A stretch of 6,453 bases of DNA from Candidatus Thorarchaeota archaeon MP11T_1 (GTDB taxonomy: Archaea > Asgardarchaeota > Thorarchaeia > Thorarchaeales > Thorarchaeaceae): assembly GCA_002825515.1 (NCBI GenBank), contig PJET01000224.1, positions 1 through 6,453 on the forward strand, written 5' to 3'. Under the pieces are notes generated by a model, which saw only the letters and a program-made list of their open reading frames with translations, was not told where the DNA came from and searched no databases. Below, one piece after another: positions 4,658 through 6,453 of this stretch. The translations under genes were made by a program, and so were the position numbers. Numbering within the stretch: position 1 is the stretch's first letter; every line of letters starts with the position of its first letter.

Positions 4658-5656
4658 TTGGTCAATACTAATGATATGTATAGCATGGTAAAGGAGTTTC
4701 CAGGCTTACTCACTAAATACAAGGTAAATAATGAAATCCAAGAAACTTGTGTTCGAATCGGAGATGAAGGTCTTAATGGAATTGTAATTATTGGAATGGG
4801 AGGAAGCGCTATTGCTGGTCTTTATGTACAGTCTCTCTTTAAAGAGTCTGCATTAATACCAGTATTAACGAATCAGGATTATACGCTGCCTGCTTTTGTG
4901 GATTCTAACTGGATTACCATAGCTGTTAGCTACAGTGGAAATACAGAAGAAACCTTGGCAGCATATGATGAAGCAATAAAACGCAACTCTCCTACATTCA
5001 TCATCGCTTCTACAGGCGAACTTACTTCCAAAGATAATTGCCTGAGTAAAATAAGGATTATAGAAGGGTATCAACCAAGAGCCGCATTTCCTTTGATCTT
5101 TCCACCAATCTTGAATCTTGTTGAATGTGCTATGGGATTAAAACCGACGCAGCTAGAAGATATTGCTGATTCGCTTGCGAAAAGAATAGTAGAATGGGAA
5201 AATTCACCACTAGCACCTAGAAATTTTGCTCAGGACCTGGTAGGAAGCGCGCCTGTTTTCATAGGTTCTAGACACCTTGTTCCTGTTGCCTATAGGGCAA
5301 AGTGCCAGATTAATGAAAATGCCAAAACAATGGCATTCTTCTCTGAGATACCTGAAGCTAATCATAATGAGATTGAAAGCTTTACAGCTGAGAATGAGTT
5401 CGAAATATTACCAATATTTCTCCGTAGCCTATACGAAGATACAAGGATTCAGAAGAGGATGGATATTACAGCTAAGCTCTACGAGGAGGAGGGATATTCA
5501 CCAGTTCGTCTTAGCATTCGAAATTCGAGTAAATTGGAAGAGATGTTGGCGTTGACTCTATACCTTGATTTGGTTTCAGTTGAATTCGCTCAAATCCGCA
5601 AAGTAGACCCTTCATCTGTTGAGAGAATAAAAAAACTCAAGAATGAATTGAAGTAA
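4658..5656 (+). CDS. Bifunctional phosphoglucose/phosphomannose isomerase
   Basis: The 332-residue cytosolic enzyme interconverts fructose-6-phosphate with glucose-6-phosphate and with mannose-6-phosphate, joining glycolysis/gluconeogenesis to mannose and glycan precursor synthesis. It consists of two SIS sugar-isomerase domains (about 25-160 and 185-330). Visible motifs are GMGGSAIAG (46-54), the phosphate-binding SYSGNTEE (91-98; Ser91, Ser93, Thr96), PRAAFP (140-145; Arg141), NENAK (219-223; catalytic Glu220) and EANHNE (233-238; catalytic His236). The 16-residue spacing of Glu220 and His236 equals that known for the Pyrobaculum enzyme. The C-terminal IRKVDPSS segment (313-320) carries Arg314 and Lys315, one of which should be the catalytic base. 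A conserved DWTS-like motif reads DLVS (304-307), with Val where Thr is usual. The length is normal for archaeal and some bacterial members. It stands alone, divergent from the hydrolase set. Confidence 0.95.
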   Translation: MVNTNDMYSMVKEFPGLLTKYKVNNEIQETCVRIGDEGLNGIVIIGMGGSAIAGLYVQSLFKESALIPVLTNQDYTLPAFVDSNWITIAVSYSGNTEETLAAYDEAIKRNSPTFIIASTGELTSKDNCLSKIRIIEGYQPRAAFPLIFPPILNLVECAMGLKPTQLEDIADSLAKRIVEWENSPLAPRNFAQDLVGSAPVFIGSRHLVPVAYRAKCQINENAKTMAFFSEIPEANHNEIESFTAENEFEILPIFLRSLYEDTRIQKRMDITAKLYEEEGYSPVRLSIRNSSKLEEMLALTLYLDLVSVEFAQIRKVDPSSVERIKKLKNELK

Positions 5657-5684
5657 GACAGTCAAATATTATGATAGATAGAGA

Positions 5685-5689
5685 TTTTT
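5685..5689 (+). terminator. T5 tract after the isomerase gene
   Basis: A run of five T begins 28 bases after the isomerase stop, within the 44-base gap between two convergent genes. Archaeal termination often relies on such U-tracts without a hairpin. No stem-loop precedes it, so support is modest. Confidence 0.3.
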
Positions 5690-5700
5690 CCACGAAGAAT

Positions 5701-6249
5701 TTAGATCCCGATGGTTATGCCGGTTGAGTTGAAATATAGAATTCGCCATGTAAGTGACTGTTCCTCATCAAACGTAATGAAGGTGTACCTTAGTCTAACA
5801 TACCAATTCCATGTATCATCAATATCAGCTTGAAGGATAGCGGACCTATCAGTATCAGAATTAATCGTTGTTGCAAGTGTAAAATTAGAATCATATCCAG
5901 GATAAAGTAACTGATTAGGATTATTGCTCAAATCTCTGTTAAGAACTGTATAAGAGAGCAGGTCATCGTTGAGCCAAACAGTTGCATAAAGAGCTTTCAA
6001 TCGAACATTTCCTCCAGTTGGTGCATCTGTTCGGAAATTAAAATAAAGTGAAAGATAGGGGTCAACTGATTCATTTTCTTGGTCAATGTTTCCCACTATT
6101 ACATCTACGAGATTCACTTCCATTCTACCAGCTAGCACATAGCTACCAGAATAGTATTCTATATTGCCAACAAGGAAGACTGAACTCACAATTGCAGAAA
6201 TGATAAGAAACGCAACAATTACATTCTGACTGCGCTCACTTGAAATCAT
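5701..6249 (-). CDS. Membrane-anchored exported protein with beta-rich outer domain
   Basis: The 182-residue product begins with a short polar N-terminus, then a hydrophobic helix at about 9-29 with no obvious cleavage motif, so it is probably a signal anchor with the rest outside the cell. The outer part (30-182) is Asn/Asp/Ser/Thr-rich with alternating hydrophobic residues (for example YLSLYFNFR at 65-73, NVRLKALYATVWL at 81-93, WYVRLRYTFITF at 149-160), typical of an all-beta sandwich. It holds three N-X-S/T sequons (Asn59, Asn122, Asn174), consistent with surface glycosylation. The strand pattern is loosely reminiscent of LEA14/NDR1-type domains, but I do not claim membership. ATG at 6249 begins the frame, with GTGA about 7 bases upstream as a weak binding site. 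It lies 65 bases downstream of another membrane protein gene in the same direction. Confidence 0.75.
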   Translation of the reverse strand: MISSERSQNVIVAFLIISAIVSSVFLVGNIEYYSGSYVLAGRMEVNLVDVIVGNIDQENESVDPYLSLYFNFRTDAPTGGNVRLKALYATVWLNDDLLSYTVLNRDLSNNPNQLLYPGYDSNFTLATTINSDTDRSAILQADIDDTWNWYVRLRYTFITFDEEQSLTWRILYFNSTGITIGI

Positions 6250-6293
6250 CTCTGTTCACTTTTCAATTTGCTAGATTAGTCAATATGTTCCTT

Positions 6294-6309
6294 TTGCTTC
6301 GCGCAGCAA
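6294..6309. repeat. Short inverted repeat between two exported/membrane genes
   Basis: TTGCT and AGCAA form a 5-bp stem around TCGCGC, 5 bases beyond the stop codon of the upstream minus-strand gene (6315). In the transcript it is followed by AAAAGG and not by U residues, so it is not a standard terminator. It may be a weak processing or stability hairpin in a two-gene mRNA, or chance. Confidence 0.25.
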
Positions 6310-6314
6310 TCAAA

Positions 6315-6453
6315 TTAGATTAGAAATGGTAGTGATATGATATGAACAACCCAAGGGAATAGTGCTAATAATGCTGGAAGAGGTATGCCTGGAAGTATTT
6401 CGTTTTCGCGAGCAATCACTGTCATATTGATTATGATTCCAATGATGGCTAAT
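6315..6453 (-). CDS. C-terminal end of a membrane protein, N-terminus outside window
   Basis: The frame is open from the window edge to a TAA at 6315-6317, covering the last 45 residues. They contain a hydrophobic segment (LAIIGIIINMTVIA), a short charged turn (RENEILPGIP) and a second hydrophobic segment (LPALLALFPWVV and HIISLPFLI) ending directly at the stop, so the C-terminus lies in or at the membrane. Only one minus-strand frame gives this pattern. It precedes the exported-protein gene by 65 bases in the same direction and may be co-transcribed with it. The family cannot be identified from this fragment. Confidence 0.6.
   Translation of the reverse strand, partial: LAIIGIIINMTVIARENEILPGIPLPALLALFPWVVHIISLPFLI

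Noticed and set aside
4865..5074. Minus-strand frame inside the isomerase gene, and similar frames inside other genes (1372-1587, 1630-1821, 1854-2039, 3933-4130, 4015-4215, 5277-5555)
   Set aside because: All lie within or across better-supported genes on another frame and lack recognisable domains; they are shadow frames.
146..5744. Ten GAATTC hexamers in the window (e.g. 146, 393, 1308, 2110, 2241, 2733, 3951, 4172, 5582, 5739)
   Set aside because: About two would be expected from base composition alone, but GAA/TTC-rich coding and A/T-rich dinucleotide bias inflate the number; sites are scattered and flanks differ, so no shared element is implied.

Overview
The window looks archaeal. Most starts that can be judged lack a good ribosome binding site and instead have an A/T-rich TATA-like box about 25 bases upstream, which suggests leaderless transcripts. 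GTG and TTG starts are common. The best recognised metabolic gene encodes the bifunctional phosphoglucose/phosphomannose isomerase typical of archaea. An FKBP12-like isomerase, an amino-thiazoline-carboxylate-hydrolase-like protein and several small unfamiliar membrane or exported proteins would suit an Asgard archaeon (for example a Thorarchaeia-like lineage). That placement is inferred from gene content; no rRNA or other phylogenetic marker is present.

Layout from left to right: (1) The left edge (1-314, minus) holds the N-terminal part of a two-helix membrane protein. (2) 315-683 has no convincing gene. It contains an abrupt purine-rich, G-rich block with an 8-bp inverted repeat; on the minus strand this lies between a TATA-like box and a T6 tract, so it could be a small RNA or a terminator structure. 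(3) 684-1013 (minus) encodes a three-helix membrane protein, divergent from (4) the FKBP-type prolyl isomerase gene (1167-1496, plus), which is followed 8 bases later by a small uncharacterised protein with a Gly5 loop (1505-1915). (5) Converging on this pair is an unrecognised 149-residue protein (1943-2392, minus), whose GTG start, TATA box and 12-bp perfect palindrome form a compact promoter/operator-like unit. (6) 2393-2618 is mostly non-coding, with possible remains of a short membrane ORF. (7) A minus-strand set follows in transcription order: an amino-thiazoline-carboxylate-hydrolase-like protein (4516-4007), an alpha/beta hydrolase (4014-3358, overlapping by 8 bases) and a HAD phosphatase (3293-2619). 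(8) Divergent from this set is the isomerase gene (4658-5656, plus). (9) The right edge carries a membrane-anchored exported protein (5701-6249, minus) and, upstream of it, the C-terminal end of another membrane protein (6315-6453, minus).

Functionally, the isomerase links fructose-6-phosphate to glucose-6-phosphate and mannose-6-phosphate, hence to glycolysis/gluconeogenesis and sugar-nucleotide or glycan synthesis. The FKBP is a protein-folding enzyme. The three minus-strand hydrolases may be co-expressed, but no pathway can be read from their order. I see no mobile element, CRISPR array, tRNA, rRNA or defence system. The points most worth checking are the possible small RNA, the palindromic promoter and the coupled hydrolase genes.
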